From Peptidiphaga gingivicola (GTDB lineage: Bacteria > Actinomycetota > Actinomycetes > Actinomycetales > Actinomycetaceae): a stretch of 64,000 nucleotides of DNA. The notes beneath the pieces were generated by a model. The model had not been told where the DNA came from. It ran no database searches and saw only the letters and a program-made list of their open reading frames with translations. Every line of letters starts with the position of its first letter. Within the stretch, counting starts at the first letter, position 1. Made by a program: the position numbers and the translations under genes. The stretch spans positions 1 to 64,000 of the forward strand of contig NZ_LVZK01000001.1 of the NCBI RefSeq assembly GCF_001652275.1, in the 5' to 3' direction. This document shows positions 45,524-55,000 of the stretch, piece by piece.

Positions 45524-45955
45524 TCACTTGACATCGCAGACGCTGAAGGCGAACGAGCGAATCGGCCCCACGGAACCGTCGGCGATGTCTTCGATGTTTG
45601 GCCGCCCACCGTTGCCTGTGACGGAATTGAGTGCGTACTCGGTTCCATTGGGAGCGGTGAAATAGAGGATCGGATCGCCAGCGGAGTTGAGCTTGCAATA
45701 GACAGTCCCGTGGTCGACCGTCAAGTTCCAGCTATGCCTGAATGTCGCCTTCGAAATCTTTGCCGGGTTGCTCGTCGCCTTGGGGAGCTTCGCCGTGTCA
45801 GTCGGATAATCCTCGGGGTGAAGCATCCCGCACCCGGACAGTCCCATCGCTCCAAGAAGGCCCGCGGCTATGACGCCTCGAATTCGCCTAGGCGCTCTCG
45901 ATGAGGCGCCGCGTTTGGCGATGTTTTCTCGCTCCACAGTGTTCTTTTGTTTCAT
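45524..45955 (-). CDS. small lipoprotein of the lanthipeptide cluster (DUF2511-like)
   Basis: A 143-residue lipoprotein: basic N-terminus, hydrophobic segment and lipobox LSGC, then ~105 residues with HSWNLTVDHGTVYCK and PNGTEYALNS, which resemble DUF2511/YebY-type small domains. I chose the ATG at 45955 because AAGGAGTCATC sits ideally upstream; an ATG at 45973 overlapping the ATPase stop would add six residues. It is the last gene of the ABC operon. In lantibiotic clusters such lipoproteins usually give self-protection by binding the peptide outside the cell, so immunity is the inferred role. Confidence 0.75.
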   Translation of the reverse strand: MKQKNTVERENIAKRGASSRAPRRIRGVIAAGLLGAMGLSGCGMLHPEDYPTDTAKLPKATSNPAKISKATFRHSWNLTVDHGTVYCKLNSAGDPILYFTAPNGTEYALNSVTGNGGRPNIEDIADGSVGPIRSFAFSVCDVK

Positions 45956-45969
45956 GATGACTCCTTGTT

Positions 45970-46842
45970 TCATGGTGTTTCTTTGTTGATAGTGAGGGCC
46001 ATGTAGCCGTCTTCGAGGTTCGGTTCGACCGGTTCCGCGCCGTCGGGCGGCGTGTCGGTGACGATCCTGTATTGGGTTCCCCCGGGCACGGTGAGAGCGT
46101 TGACCACTGCCGCGTGCTCCGGAAGCCGAGCGCTGCGCGGGTCAGTCAGCCACGTGCGGCCTCGGGCTGCTTCGATGAGGCCGCCCGTCGGGCCGTCGTA
46201 ACGGGTGCGGCCATGCCCCAGAACAAATATGTAGGGGCACGTCTGGGCGACGTCGTCGAGAATGTGGGTGGACAAGATCACGGTGCGTTCAGCGCCGAGC
46301 CCCGCCAACAAGGTCCTGAAACGTATGCGCTCTTCAGGGTCCAAGCCGGCGGTGGGTTCGTCGACGATGATGAGCCGAGGCTCCCCCATAAGGGCCTGCG
46401 CTATGCCCACCCGGCGCCGCATCCCGCCAGAGAACCCTCCTATGCGTCTGTTCTTGGCATCGGTGAGCCCAACACGGGCCACGAGCTGCTCGGCTTGACT
46501 GCGGCGTGCGGAGCGCTTGTCGATCCCCTTGAGGATGCCGACGTAGTCCAGAAACTCCAGCGGCGTGAGATTCGGGTAGGGTTCGACGTGCTGGGGGAGG
46601 TAGCCCAGGATGCCCTTGACCGCACGACGGCTCGCCGAAGCGCTGAGATCCTGACCGTCGATGAATACTTTTCCCTCCGTGGGCTGAATGATGCCGCACA
46701 GCATGCGCATGAGCGTGGTCTTGCCAGCGCCGTTCGAGCCGAGCAAGCCAATCATCCCGGTGGGAAGATCGATGGTGACGTCGTCGAGAGCCTTCGGCTT
46801 GCCCCGAAAGTTCTTTGTGACGTGGTTGATGGAGATGTACAT
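45970..46842 (-). CDS. ABC transporter ATP-binding protein (lantibiotic immunity/export)
   Basis: A 290-residue ATPase: Walker A GSNGAGKTT, Q-loop GYLPQHVEPYPNLTPLEFLDY, signature FSGGMRRRVGIAQAL, Walker B LIIVDEPTAGLD and switch His in LSTHILDD. The C-terminal ~70 residues resemble the regulatory tails of ABC-2 type exporters. It is followed by the lipoprotein gene and preceded by two permease genes, the LanFEG-like layout. Drug-type immunity or export of the mature lantibiotic is the likely job. Confidence 0.9.
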   Translation of the reverse strand: MYISINHVTKNFRGKPKALDDVTIDLPTGMIGLLGSNGAGKTTLMRMLCGIIQPTEGKVFIDGQDLSASASRRAVKGILGYLPQHVEPYPNLTPLEFLDYVGILKGIDKRSARRSQAEQLVARVGLTDAKNRRIGGFSGGMRRRVGIAQALMGEPRLIIVDEPTAGLDPEERIRFRTLLAGLGAERTVILSTHILDDVAQTCPYIFVLGHGRTRYDGPTGGLIEAARGRTWLTDPRSARLPEHAAVVNALTVPGGTQYRIVTDTPPDGAEPVEPNLEDGYMALTINKETP

Positions 46843-46855
46843 GGGATGATTCCTC

Positions 46856-47617
46856 TCAACGATCCCGGAAGCGTTCGGACAAACGGGAGCCGATGGCTAG
46901 AAGCACGACGATCAGAGTGAACTGCCACAGCAGAGAAACGGTGGCCGTAACCGGCCCAGGAGAAGAACTGAGCGGGCCTGTGAGCGCATACAGCGGTCGC
47001 GAACCGAAGTAACCCTCGGCGACGGCGTCCCCTGTGACCCCGAAGATCGTGCCCTCGGGAGCAGGCACGGGAATCGCAGGGGTCGAGAATACGAGGTAGA
47101 ACCAAGCGAGAACAGCCACGATGCGCGCGAAGGCCTGCGGCAGAAAGGACCCCATGAAAGCCGAGATCGCAATCGAGCACAGCATCGCGGGCGCAATCGT
47201 CGATGCCGTCACGCCGAGGGCCATGGGCAGCCCGTCCCATTTTCCCTGGACCGTCTGAATCGTTCCCATGACGAGAAGGAAGGCCAGGGGCGGCACGATG
47301 ACTACAGCGAATGGCCCCAGCACCCGCGCCATTCGGAGCTTCATGAAGCCGACCGGAGCGGACGACTCCAACTCGCCGATGCCAAGGCGGGCGGGAGCGG
47401 AAAGAAGGCTGGTGAACGCCGCGGCATAGGCGATGCCGACGAAGATGACCATAACCTGCGCCTTGTAGACGAGGTCTCTGACGTCTCCGGTATTCGGCGC
47501 TTTTCCTCCGAAGCTCAGCAAGACGGCGAACAGCGTCAACGGTATCGACGTGTACCACAGCGTTTTCTGTCTCCACGCTATTCGTGCGTGGACGCGTAAG
47601 AGATCGACGAAAGTCAT
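46856..47617 (-). CDS. ABC transporter permease
   Basis: A 253-residue membrane protein with about six helices and no catalytic motif, resembling ABC-2 type permeases. ATG at 47617 overlaps the stop of the second permease gene (ATGA); a longer frame upstream lies inside that gene and was rejected. It probably forms the channel with the neighbouring permease and the ATPase. Confidence 0.82.
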   Translation of the reverse strand: MTFVDLLRVHARIAWRQKTLWYTSIPLTLFAVLLSFGGKAPNTGDVRDLVYKAQVMVIFVGIAYAAAFTSLLSAPARLGIGELESSAPVGFMKLRMARVLGPFAVVIVPPLAFLLVMGTIQTVQGKWDGLPMALGVTASTIAPAMLCSIAISAFMGSFLPQAFARIVAVLAWFYLVFSTPAIPVPAPEGTIFGVTGDAVAEGYFGSRPLYALTGPLSSSPGPVTATVSLLWQFTLIVVLLAIGSRLSERFRDR

Positions 47618-48240
47618 GCCGCTGCCACCGCCTGCGATATGTTGCGCTCGGCGTCGCCGAGCCTGCGCCACGCCCGAACGGCCAAAATCGTTGCGATCAA
47701 AACGGGTATTCCACGCCGCAAGAGCAGAGGCTCCACATACGGATCCCACAGCGCGGCCAAAAACAGCCAGGTTGCCGTGACAACGATCGTGGTGGAAGAC
47801 GCCGATCCCGTGTAAGCCGCAGCGCCGAATGCGGCAGCGGCGATCGTTACTGCCGATCCGATCGGTATGACGACGGTGATCCACCCTTTGTCTTGCATCC
47901 ACACGCCGGCCACATGCAGCGGCGCGAACATGACAACGGCTCCGATCACCGCGGACGCGGTCACAGCCACCGCGCGAACCACTTGCACGCGTCGGAATGA
48001 CGCCGGCGTAGCCTCATGAAGCTCGACCAACGGATCGCCCGTCAGCACGATGGCCACGGCCACGCCGCTACAGATGACGAAAATCTGCCCCAATCCGAAC
48101 GCCAATGCCATGCCTTGCATCGAGGACCACGCGGCCGCAGCCAACCTGCCCACGAGCGCGGTGACGACCGCAGCTACGAGCGGTATGGCCAAGGCGACGC
48201 GAACTCGTCGCAGCTGTGCCGCAAGGAACGAGACCGACAT
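47614..48240 (-). CDS. membrane protein, second ABC permease
   Basis: A 208-residue protein with about six hydrophobic helices, first gene of the transporter operon. I chose the ATG at 48240 because AAAGGAGTTTGC precedes it; the open frame runs 22 codons further, through the ECF-type promoter. With that promoter (48280-48306) the leader would be about 30 bases. It could equally be a separate membrane immunity protein. Confidence 0.8.
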   Translation of the reverse strand: MSVSFLAAQLRRVRVALAIPLVAAVVTALVGRLAAAAWSSMQGMALAFGLGQIFVICSGVAVAIVLTGDPLVELHEATPASFRRVQVVRAVAVTASAVIGAVVMFAPLHVAGVWMQDKGWITVVIPIGSAVTIAAAAFGAAAYTGSASSTTIVVTATWLFLAALWDPYVEPLLLRRGIPVLIATILAVRAWRRLGDAERNISQAVAAA

Positions 48241-48279
48241 GCAAACTCCTTTCCCGTCTAACTCACTGTCGTTGTGTGA

Positions 48280-48306
48280 GTAGCGAGCCAGGGCCGACCG
48301 GTTCAC
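48280..48306 (-). promoter_or_regulatory. ECF-sigma promoter of the transporter/immunity operon
   Basis: On the minus strand GTGAACC (-35, 48306-48300) is followed by exactly 15 bases and GCTAC (-10, 48284-48280). The identical boxes with identical spacing occur upstream of the sigma gene (49772-49798). Both match the shape I recall for the MibX-dependent motif of the microbisporicin cluster (GACC-N15-GCTAC). It is placed about 40 bases before the start codon. Confidence 0.85.
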
Positions 48307-48312
48307 GGGAAG

Positions 48313-49095
48313 TCACCCGTCCCTCGACGAAGCCACTGCTCGCGGGGCAGAAAACGCTGCGCAGGCGATCAGGGCCAGGCCAAGGGCAACGACCCCCAGA
48401 GGGGTGATCGCCTCCTGCAGCGAACCCGAAGGGCCGAGGCCTAGCGGCGAAGAGGACGGCCCAACGACGGCGGAGACGGCCAGCCCCACCACGACGCCTG
48501 CCCACGGGGCCACCCAGATGGAGAGAAACGCCACTGTGCCCGCCACCGCCGCCATCGGGACCAGCCACCCCGCGAGAATCGGACCGAAGACGTCTGCCGT
48601 GCCCCACGTGGCAGCGGCTGCGGCGCCCAGGAGTCCCGTCGCGGCGTCGAGTGCCAGCACCGCGGCCACCCGGGCGAGCACCACCGCCGACGGTCCCAAT
48701 GGCGTGGCCAAAGCGACGGCGTCCTGGCGGATTCGGGAAAGCGCCGTGGTAACCGTCAGGTTGACGCCGAACAGGGCCAAGGATGCGAATCCCCCCACGG
48801 CGGCGTTCGGTCCCATGGTCACGCTGAAGAATCGGGCCACAAGCGCCGCGAACGTCGCGGTCAGCAAAGCCAGCGGAACCACCAGCCATGGCACGACTCT
48901 CAATTGCGCACGCCCTAGAGCCGCCGCCAGCCGGAGGCTTTGCCGCGCCGTTCGCCGTCGGCGCTCGAGCGGCGACCGCGAAGCAGCCACCCGGCGGCGC
49001 ACGCGCTCGTAGCCGGGCGGCTCGCTCCGTTCGAACTCCCACTGGCGCAAAGCGGCTTTCAACGTCTCGCTTTCGCCTTGTCCGCGCTCAAACAT
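48313..49095 (-). CDS. multi-pass membrane protein, probable anti-sigma factor
   Basis: A 260-residue protein with ~65 cytoplasmic, charged N-terminal residues and then about six membrane helices. No zinc-binding HxxxCxxC motif is present, so it is not a ZAS-type anti-sigma protein by sequence. Its place 9 bases after an ECF sigma gene, and the pairing of MibX with the membrane anti-sigma MibW in the microbisporicin cluster, support an anti-sigma role. An extra permease is the alternative. Confidence 0.65.
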   Translation of the reverse strand: MFERGQGESETLKAALRQWEFERSEPPGYERVRRRVAASRSPLERRRRTARQSLRLAAALGRAQLRVVPWLVVPLALLTATFAALVARFFSVTMGPNAAVGGFASLALFGVNLTVTTALSRIRQDAVALATPLGPSAVVLARVAAVLALDAATGLLGAAAAATWGTADVFGPILAGWLVPMAAVAGTVAFLSIWVAPWAGVVVGLAVSAVVGPSSSPLGLGPSGSLQEAITPLGVVALGLALIACAAFSAPRAVASSRDG

Positions 49096-49104
49096 CGCCC
49101 CTCC

Positions 49105-49659
49105 TCAGTGCCTCGTCAGCGTCTCTTTCAACAGCCGCCGCGCGCGTGAAACACGGCTTTTCACCGTGCCGACGGGTATTTCGAGCACTGAAGCGATCTC
49201 CCCGTATGGCAATTCGTGCAGCCAGGCGAGGCCGACCACCTCGGCGAGGTCCTGGGGCAGAGACCTGAGAGCCCCAAGCAATTCGTCGACGCCGGTCGCC
49301 ATCGCGACCAGGTCGGCAGGATCGGCGGCATCGTCGACCAGACATTCGACCTCCTCGTCCAAAGGCGCCGTCGGGATCTTCCGCCGGCGAGTGTGCGTCC
49401 AGATCTGACGCTTGGCAATCCCCAGAAGCCAGGTGAGAATCCTGCTGTCGCCCCTGAAGGCGGGGGCCGATCTCCAGCACCCCAGCCACACGTCCGCGCT
49501 GATTTCCTCAGCGTCGCCCCGGTCGTCGCTTCGGGCGAGAACGAAAGCGAACACTACAGCCGAGTATCGTTGGTACAGCTCGGCGAATGCGTGCTCATCC
49601 CCTTCCCCCACGGCTTCGAGAAGCTCGGCGTCGCGATCGGTCTCGGTGTCAGCGGCCAA
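49105..49659 (-). CDS. ECF-type RNA polymerase sigma factor
   Basis: A 184-residue sigma-70 family protein. Region 2 covers about residues 21-90 (AFAELYQRYSAVVFAFVLARSDDRGDAEEISADVWLGCWRSAP, then TWLLGIAKRQIW). Region 4 covers about 125-180 (LRSLPQDLAEVVGLAWLHELPYGEIASVLEIPVGTVKSRVSRARRLL). The start appears to be TTG at 49659, the first start after an in-frame stop, with GGGGAG about 10 bases upstream. An ECF-type promoter at 49772-49798 with the same sequence as that of the transporter operon implies that it activates itself. Confidence 0.92.
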   Translation of the reverse strand: MAADTETDRDAELLEAVGEGDEHAFAELYQRYSAVVFAFVLARSDDRGDAEEISADVWLGCWRSAPAFRGDSRILTWLLGIAKRQIWTHTRRRKIPTAPLDEEVECLVDDAADPADLVAMATGVDELLGALRSLPQDLAEVVGLAWLHELPYGEIASVLEIPVGTVKSRVSRARRLLKETLTRH

Positions 49660-49771
49660 GGTGAGACGACTCCCCGCGCGCCAAGTTTGTACAGCCGTTT
49701 CGCTTCGTCACCGGGTCTCTCCTCTTCTCGGGACGGCAATGGCCATCCGAACTCGTTCGTTCGTTGAGTTC

Positions 49772-49798
49772 GTAGCGACGCACCGCGCAGCGGTTCAC
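49772..49798 (-). promoter_or_regulatory. ECF-sigma promoter upstream of the sigma gene
   Basis: GTGAACC (49798-49792), 15 bases, GCTAC (49776-49772) on the minus strand. It is identical in box sequence and spacing to 48280-48306, while the spacers differ. The leader to the TTG start would be about 105 bases. It implies positive autoregulation of the sigma/membrane-partner operon. Confidence 0.85.
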
Positions 49799-49800
49799 GC

Positions 49801-49826
49801 GCCGCTCGATTCTGGAATCGAGCGGC
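49801..49826. terminator. perfect 12-bp inverted repeat between lanD and the sigma promoter
   Basis: GCCGCTCGATTC and GAATCGAGCGGC flank TG. It lies 89 bases after the lanD stop and immediately upstream of the GTGAACC box. It may end the lanABCD transcript or be a protein-binding palindrome; there is no uridine tract on the minus strand. Confidence 0.5.
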
Positions 49827-49914
49827 CTTCGGCCAGACTACTAGTCACCGCCGCCAGCCGCTGCTCGCGCGTCCGCCGTCGTTCGAGGCGGCACGTCGGT
49901 TCGGACGGTTTTCG

Positions 49915-50526
49915 TCAGGCAGGCACTTCTTGGATCGCCCGAGCCACCTCGTAGGGCGTCGAAGAGGAGACCCCTCGCTTGAATTTTTGAGACGCGGCTT
50001 CGAAGACTTCGCGGACTGTGGGTTTCAGCACGGTGTGGCCGTCTTCCACGAGGGTCGCGACATTGCGCTGAACCGCCGGCTTCGCCCACATGGCGCCGTT
50101 CATAGCCGGAACGATCACGGAAGGCGCAGGCATCGCGATGAGCATGAGCTCCACCGCATTGCGCGCGCTTCCCGTCGCCGCACCGGCGAGGAAGTTCGCC
50201 GTCGCGGGAACCACCGCCATTCGCTGGTATTCGCGGCTCAGAGCGATGTGGTTTCGCGCCATGGGAAGTTCGACGAACACTTCGTTGACGATCGCTTCGA
50301 GCGACGCCGGAGACGTCATCGCCGCGGCAGACGGGGAGAGCACCACGCCGATTCTCTCGGCCCCGGCGGATCGCATGGCCATGATGTACTCGCCTATCGA
50401 AAGCATCTGCAGCGCTCCGGTGCAGCCGAGGAGTACTCGTTCCACGGCGGCGCTTTTCTTGGCATTCGCGCCCGCCTGGGCAGTCGCCGCGTCTTCGGCG
50501 GCGACGTCGTCTTCGCTGTCTGCCAT
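49915..50526 (-). CDS. lanD: lanthipeptide cysteine decarboxylase (HFCD flavoprotein, LanD)
   Basis: A 203-residue flavoprotein of the homo-oligomeric flavin-containing cysteine decarboxylase family (EpiD, MibD). It oxidatively decarboxylates the C-terminal Cys of the precursor, giving the enethiol that closes the AviCys ring. Visible motifs: GCTGALQML, the active-site His in RNHIAL (H93), PATANFLAGAATG, and PAMNGAMW (PAMN at 140-143). The ATG at 50526 is preceded by GAAAGGGAAAAC; longer frames are unsupported. The precursor ends in SFCC, exactly the substrate type expected. It lies 83 bases after lanC. Confidence 0.9.
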   Translation of the reverse strand: MADSEDDVAAEDAATAQAGANAKKSAAVERVLLGCTGALQMLSIGEYIMAMRSAGAERIGVVLSPSAAAMTSPASLEAIVNEVFVELPMARNHIALSREYQRMAVVPATANFLAGAATGSARNAVELMLIAMPAPSVIVPAMNGAMWAKPAVQRNVATLVEDGHTVLKPTVREVFEAASQKFKRGVSSSTPYEVARAIQEVPA

Positions 50527-50609
50527 GTTTTCCCTTTCTCTCTTTCGCGCCGGCCGGGCGGCGAGCCTTCGCGCCGAACGCCTCCATCCAGCGAGTGCGC
50601 CCATCGCTC

Positions 50610-52046
50610 CTAGGAAAGAGCGAACACGCGGTCCCACGCCGGCAAGTCGCTCGGGTCGTCCAGGCTCAATGAATAGAGGACCGCGGCAACTCCGGACGCG
50701 CCTTCGAGCAACCCCACGCTATCGACTCTCTTGTAAGAGTCGGCTTTTTGCCAGCCTTCGGGACTGTCCGGCATCCAGTGGCGGAATATGAAGGGAGCAT
50801 CCGGCTCGGCCATGTCGTCGATAAGCTTCGACGCCATCGTCAACGCAAGTTGTCTCAAACGTTCGTCGCCGCGGATCAGCCATGCCCGATGCAGCACGTG
50901 CAGGGCGCCGGAGTATCCGTGGCAGAAGGTCGGTCCGTCGAGCCTCCATGCGTGCTCGGGAGCCTGCAGGTGGCCCACGAGCGCATCCACCGCGGTATCG
51001 ACGACGCCGGGGTCGCCGAGCAACCTCCCTGCCCGCATCAACGTCAAGGCGACTCCCGGAGTGCCATAGCACCACGCCGCCCTGGTGAATTGAGGCGGAG
51101 CGTCTCGCGGAGAGCCGTTGAGCTCCGCGGGAATCCGAGCCGGCCAGTAGGGCACGCCATCGACTTCCTGCCGCCACATCGCCATCCAGTCGACGGCTCT
51201 GCGGAGGGCGTCTTCCATTTCGGGGGTGAGGCTCGCCCTCTCGGCCAACGTCGTCAGAGTGGCGACGACGCCGGTGACGCCGTGGGCCATGCCAAGGTTG
51301 AGGTCGCCGTGAGGATAGGTTTCGCGGTCCTCTGCAATCGGCTCGAGCTCGGACGGCACCCACCAACCGGGAAGTCCGGATTCGCGCCGCTTCAAAATGT
51401 GTGAGCAAAGGTAGCCGTTCGTGGCCTCGACCGCGCTGCGGGCGTCCTTGGACGGCTCGTCCATGAGAACCCTGAGCACGCCCGTCACCCCGTGCATTAT
51501 GTCGTAGGCGAGCCAATGCACGCCGTCTTTCAGCGCCTCCGCGTACGCTCGCACAGCCTCTGTCTGCGTCGCCGCCAATCGAGTGGTCAGTTTTTCGCGC
51601 AGCCCCGGATAGTTCTTTCCCACCCCGGACGCCCCCTGCGCGGCGGCCAAGATGCCCGCGGGGCCTCCCATGAGGCCGCCCTGCGAATTCCACGTAGCCG
51701 ATTCAAGGGCCGCCTGCAGGTGCCTATGGGCCAGCTGGAGACAGCGCGGGTCGGATCGCGCGAGCAATGAGTACATGAGGGCCGTGCCCGCCAAACCGTT
51801 GCTCAGCGTTCCGGGCAACCACATCGACGAGCCGAAGATGGGTTCGACGTTGCCCGGACGATCCACGATTTGCCTGTCGGCCTCCGCGTCCCCAAGCCGT
51901 TCTGCCACGTCGTTTGCCAGCTCACCGGCCCTTCTTCGCAAATTCTCGGGTAAAAGCCGCCAGGATTCCCGTTCGCTCCCTTGGCTCTCGCCAATCGTGC
52001 GCTCCACGTGGTCCGCGCTCACGCGCTTCGCTTCATCCGCGCTCAT
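50610..52046 (-). CDS. lanC: lanthionine synthetase C-like cyclase (LanC)
   Basis: A 478-residue zinc enzyme that adds Cys thiols to dehydroalanine/dehydrobutyrine to form (methyl)lanthionine rings. The zinc ligands are visible as C326 in AWCYGTPG and C375-H376 in FCHGYSG. The catalytic-region His is in GMAHGVTG (H255). The alpha/alpha-barrel GxxG-type repeats recur through the protein. The ATG overlaps the last 14 bases of lanB, so the two are translated together. Slightly longer than the typical ~420 residues owing to an N-terminal extension. Confidence 0.95.
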   Translation of the reverse strand: MSADEAKRVSADHVERTIGESQGSERESWRLLPENLRRRAGELANDVAERLGDAEADRQIVDRPGNVEPIFGSSMWLPGTLSNGLAGTALMYSLLARSDPRCLQLAHRHLQAALESATWNSQGGLMGGPAGILAAAQGASGVGKNYPGLREKLTTRLAATQTEAVRAYAEALKDGVHWLAYDIMHGVTGVLRVLMDEPSKDARSAVEATNGYLCSHILKRRESGLPGWWVPSELEPIAEDRETYPHGDLNLGMAHGVTGVVATLTTLAERASLTPEMEDALRRAVDWMAMWRQEVDGVPYWPARIPAELNGSPRDAPPQFTRAAWCYGTPGVALTLMRAGRLLGDPGVVDTAVDALVGHLQAPEHAWRLDGPTFCHGYSGALHVLHRAWLIRGDERLRQLALTMASKLIDDMAEPDAPFIFRHWMPDSPEGWQKADSYKRVDSVGLLEGASGVAAVLYSLSLDDPSDLPAWDRVFALS

Positions 52047-55000
52047 TGGCCGCCTCCCGCGCGCTGCGTTCTCTGCTCAGGCGCGCCGCAACGGAACGCA
52101 GAATGCCGAGCAAACGTTGTTCGTTGGCCTGATCGGGGCCGAACACTCTGTTGAATGTCATGTGCATGTAGCTTCCGACGATTCTGAAGGCCGAAACATG
52201 CGCATTCCCCGCGGCAACGACGTCGGCGAAGCCTTTTCCGGCCAGGAACGGCGCCGTCCGTCCAAGGCCATGTCGGCGGAGCGAATCGTCTCCCCGTTGG
52301 TCCCGCAGAAGGTGCGAACGCACGATCTCGCTCCATCTCTCTCGATGCCGGTCATACGATTCATCTCCGCGGCTCGAGGCCAGTCCCATCTTCCTGGTCC
52401 ATGTCTCGAGGATCGCAATGGGGTCATCGATTGCTTCCGCCGCATCCCCGATTGCCTCGGGACTGTCGGCAGCCTCAACGGCCTCGTCCATTCCGATTTC
52501 ATCCAACGCAGAGCCGAATCCCTGGAAAAATTTCACGAATGTTTCAGTCCAGGAGAGCACAACGTACTCTTCCAATCCCGAAAACAGGTCGCAAGAAGGA
52601 CCTCGCAGCGCTTTGAGCACAGCCAGGGAGTCTTCCGAGAAGACGTCATGCGTCGTGTCCAACAGGTCGACGCCGCCGTATCGCTCGAACTCGGGAACGT
52701 ATCCGTCCTGCACGAACGTCGTCGCCCCCGCCCCTTCGCAGATCTCCCGCAAGATCCCCTCGAACTCCGCGGGCCGCCCTTGGCCGTCGGACTCCGAGGA
52801 GTTTTGAAACCGGACGCGCAAATGGGAGCCGACGCCGTCGATGTATCGCACGAAGAAAGGCGTGGCGCCGCCCGCTTCTGCGATCCGTTCCACCGCTTCG
52901 CCGATCTTCCCTTTGAGCAAATGCGTGATTTCATCCGCCGGCGTGTAAAGGCGGAATGAATGCCACTGGGAACCAGGAAGATACCGCAGTTCGGGAGTCG
53001 CGTCCACGCCCAGGAGGAATCGTTCGGGTGCGAAGGCGGAGGCGGCGTCTCGCCTCTTGAAGGAAAGGACGAGTTCGCTGACGTACACGTCCTCGCCGTC
53101 GGACAGCCACCCCCAGGCGTCGCGAGGCGTCTGCGCACCCCCGGGAAGCTCTTCGAGCACCAGGTTGTCGGCTTTCGCCAGTTCGGCTCGCAAAAGTTCG
53201 ACGTCCCCCGGGTTCTCGGTGTCCAATAGGAGGCGCAGATCCATGGTGACGGCGAGGCAGTGCCTGGGAACTCCCCATCGCTCTTTCCACCGGTTGAACG
53301 TTTCCAGGCAGTCGGAGCCCTTGAGGAAGCCCGAGCGTTTGAGCTCTTTGAGAGACCATCGCGCCGGGCTTAGAACGAAGCGGCCATGGCGCACCCTCGG
53401 AACGAACGGAAAATAGCCCAGGCGCCCCCAATCCCATGGCTCCCATAGGCGTTGGAGCTCGGTTTCCATATCGGCCAAGAACCGAACGGCATTCGGCGCC
53501 TGCGCCGGAGTGTAGACCGAGTTGCGCGAATGGATGCGGACGGCTCGCCCGTCCGACATATCGACGGGGAAGAGCCCGTCCATAGTCGCCTTGACGCCGA
53601 TTCTTGAGAGCGGGACGTAGTCGGTCCCCGCCGCGTGAGGCGTGTCGACGCCGATGAGCTTCACGCCCAAGGGCCGAGTGTTGACCAAGTTGGTGGCCGC
53701 GTGCGACCGCGGGTAGTAGGACAACGAGGCGCTGTACTCACGTTCGTCGTCGACGAAGGGGCGCAGTTCGGGGTCCTCGTTCATTTCCGGCAGCAGACCG
53801 AGGAATCTTCCCGTCGTACACAAGGAAGAGTGCGTTCCTGGATTGCTCCCGAGCGATACGCGGTAGTCCCCCTCAGCCAGTCGCGACCACGATCGAGCAG
53901 CCAGATTGAGGTAGAGTTCGGCCGCCAGCTGGCACTCGCTCTCGTCGAACGGTCCGTGGGAAAGTTCGTCTATGTCGGCCTCGGTCAGGCTGATTTCTCG
54001 GCCGCCCTCAGCGAGCGCCTTGCTGTACAGGGCGGCCAGCCGCTCTTCGCGTTTTTCGTTCACCTCGTCGGGAGGAGGCGGTTTCTTCTCCGCAACCTGT
54101 TTCGGCCACGAGTAGTCTTCGGGAACGCCGATTCCCCGGGCGGGGTCAACCAGCGTCAACAAAGGAACAGTTCGTTCTATCCCATACCGTTCCAAGAAGT
54201 CCATATGGTATTTGCGCAATCCTCGCATGCCCAGCCGCATGTGGGACAGCCTCTGCAGGATGTGCATTCCCTCTTCGGCATCTTGACGAATGCGATCGGG
54301 CAACCGCAGCTGAACACCGCTGTTGAGAACAAAGTGGATCCTGTTTCCGGCGCCGTCGGCTTTGTCCGCACCGTCGACTTCCGCCATAGCCGCGTACGTG
54401 CGCGAATACTCCTCGCCGGCGTCGTCCGCAGTCGCCGGCCCGCTCAACGCGCGAATGCGGCGGTGTATGTCCAATAGACCCTCCGCATCGACACCTGCTC
54501 TTTGCAGTGACCGCACCACTTCTTCGAGCGGGTCTCCTCCGGTCAGCTTGGGCTTCAGGCTGGTGTAAAGGATTTCCAGTCCGACGAGACGCGCCACTAG
54601 GCCAAGCACCCCGCCCGGGCTCGCATGAAACTCCTTCGCGACCCCTTCGCAAAGATCCTCGACGGCGATCCCATCGTTCCCACTGCATTTGTCGAGCACG
54701 CAGTCCAGCACCGGCGTTCGCCCGATGGCCGTTCGGGACTGCGAAACGTCCGCTCGGTCCGCACCGAAGACGAGGATCTCGTTGGCTCTCCAACGCAAGA
54801 GGGGATTGCGGCACACGGTCAACCCCTTCAGCACTTCGAGGCGCTGTTCCAGCGATCGGACCACGGGCGAAAGCCACCGGAAGTCGGCGACGGCCTCCCG
54901 ACGCCCCTGCGTGAACCTCACCCGCGAATTTTCGGGGTCGCCCGCGAATTCGCCGGCGGAGACGCCTGCGAACAGGCCGAAAGGAGTGGGACGGGAGGAT

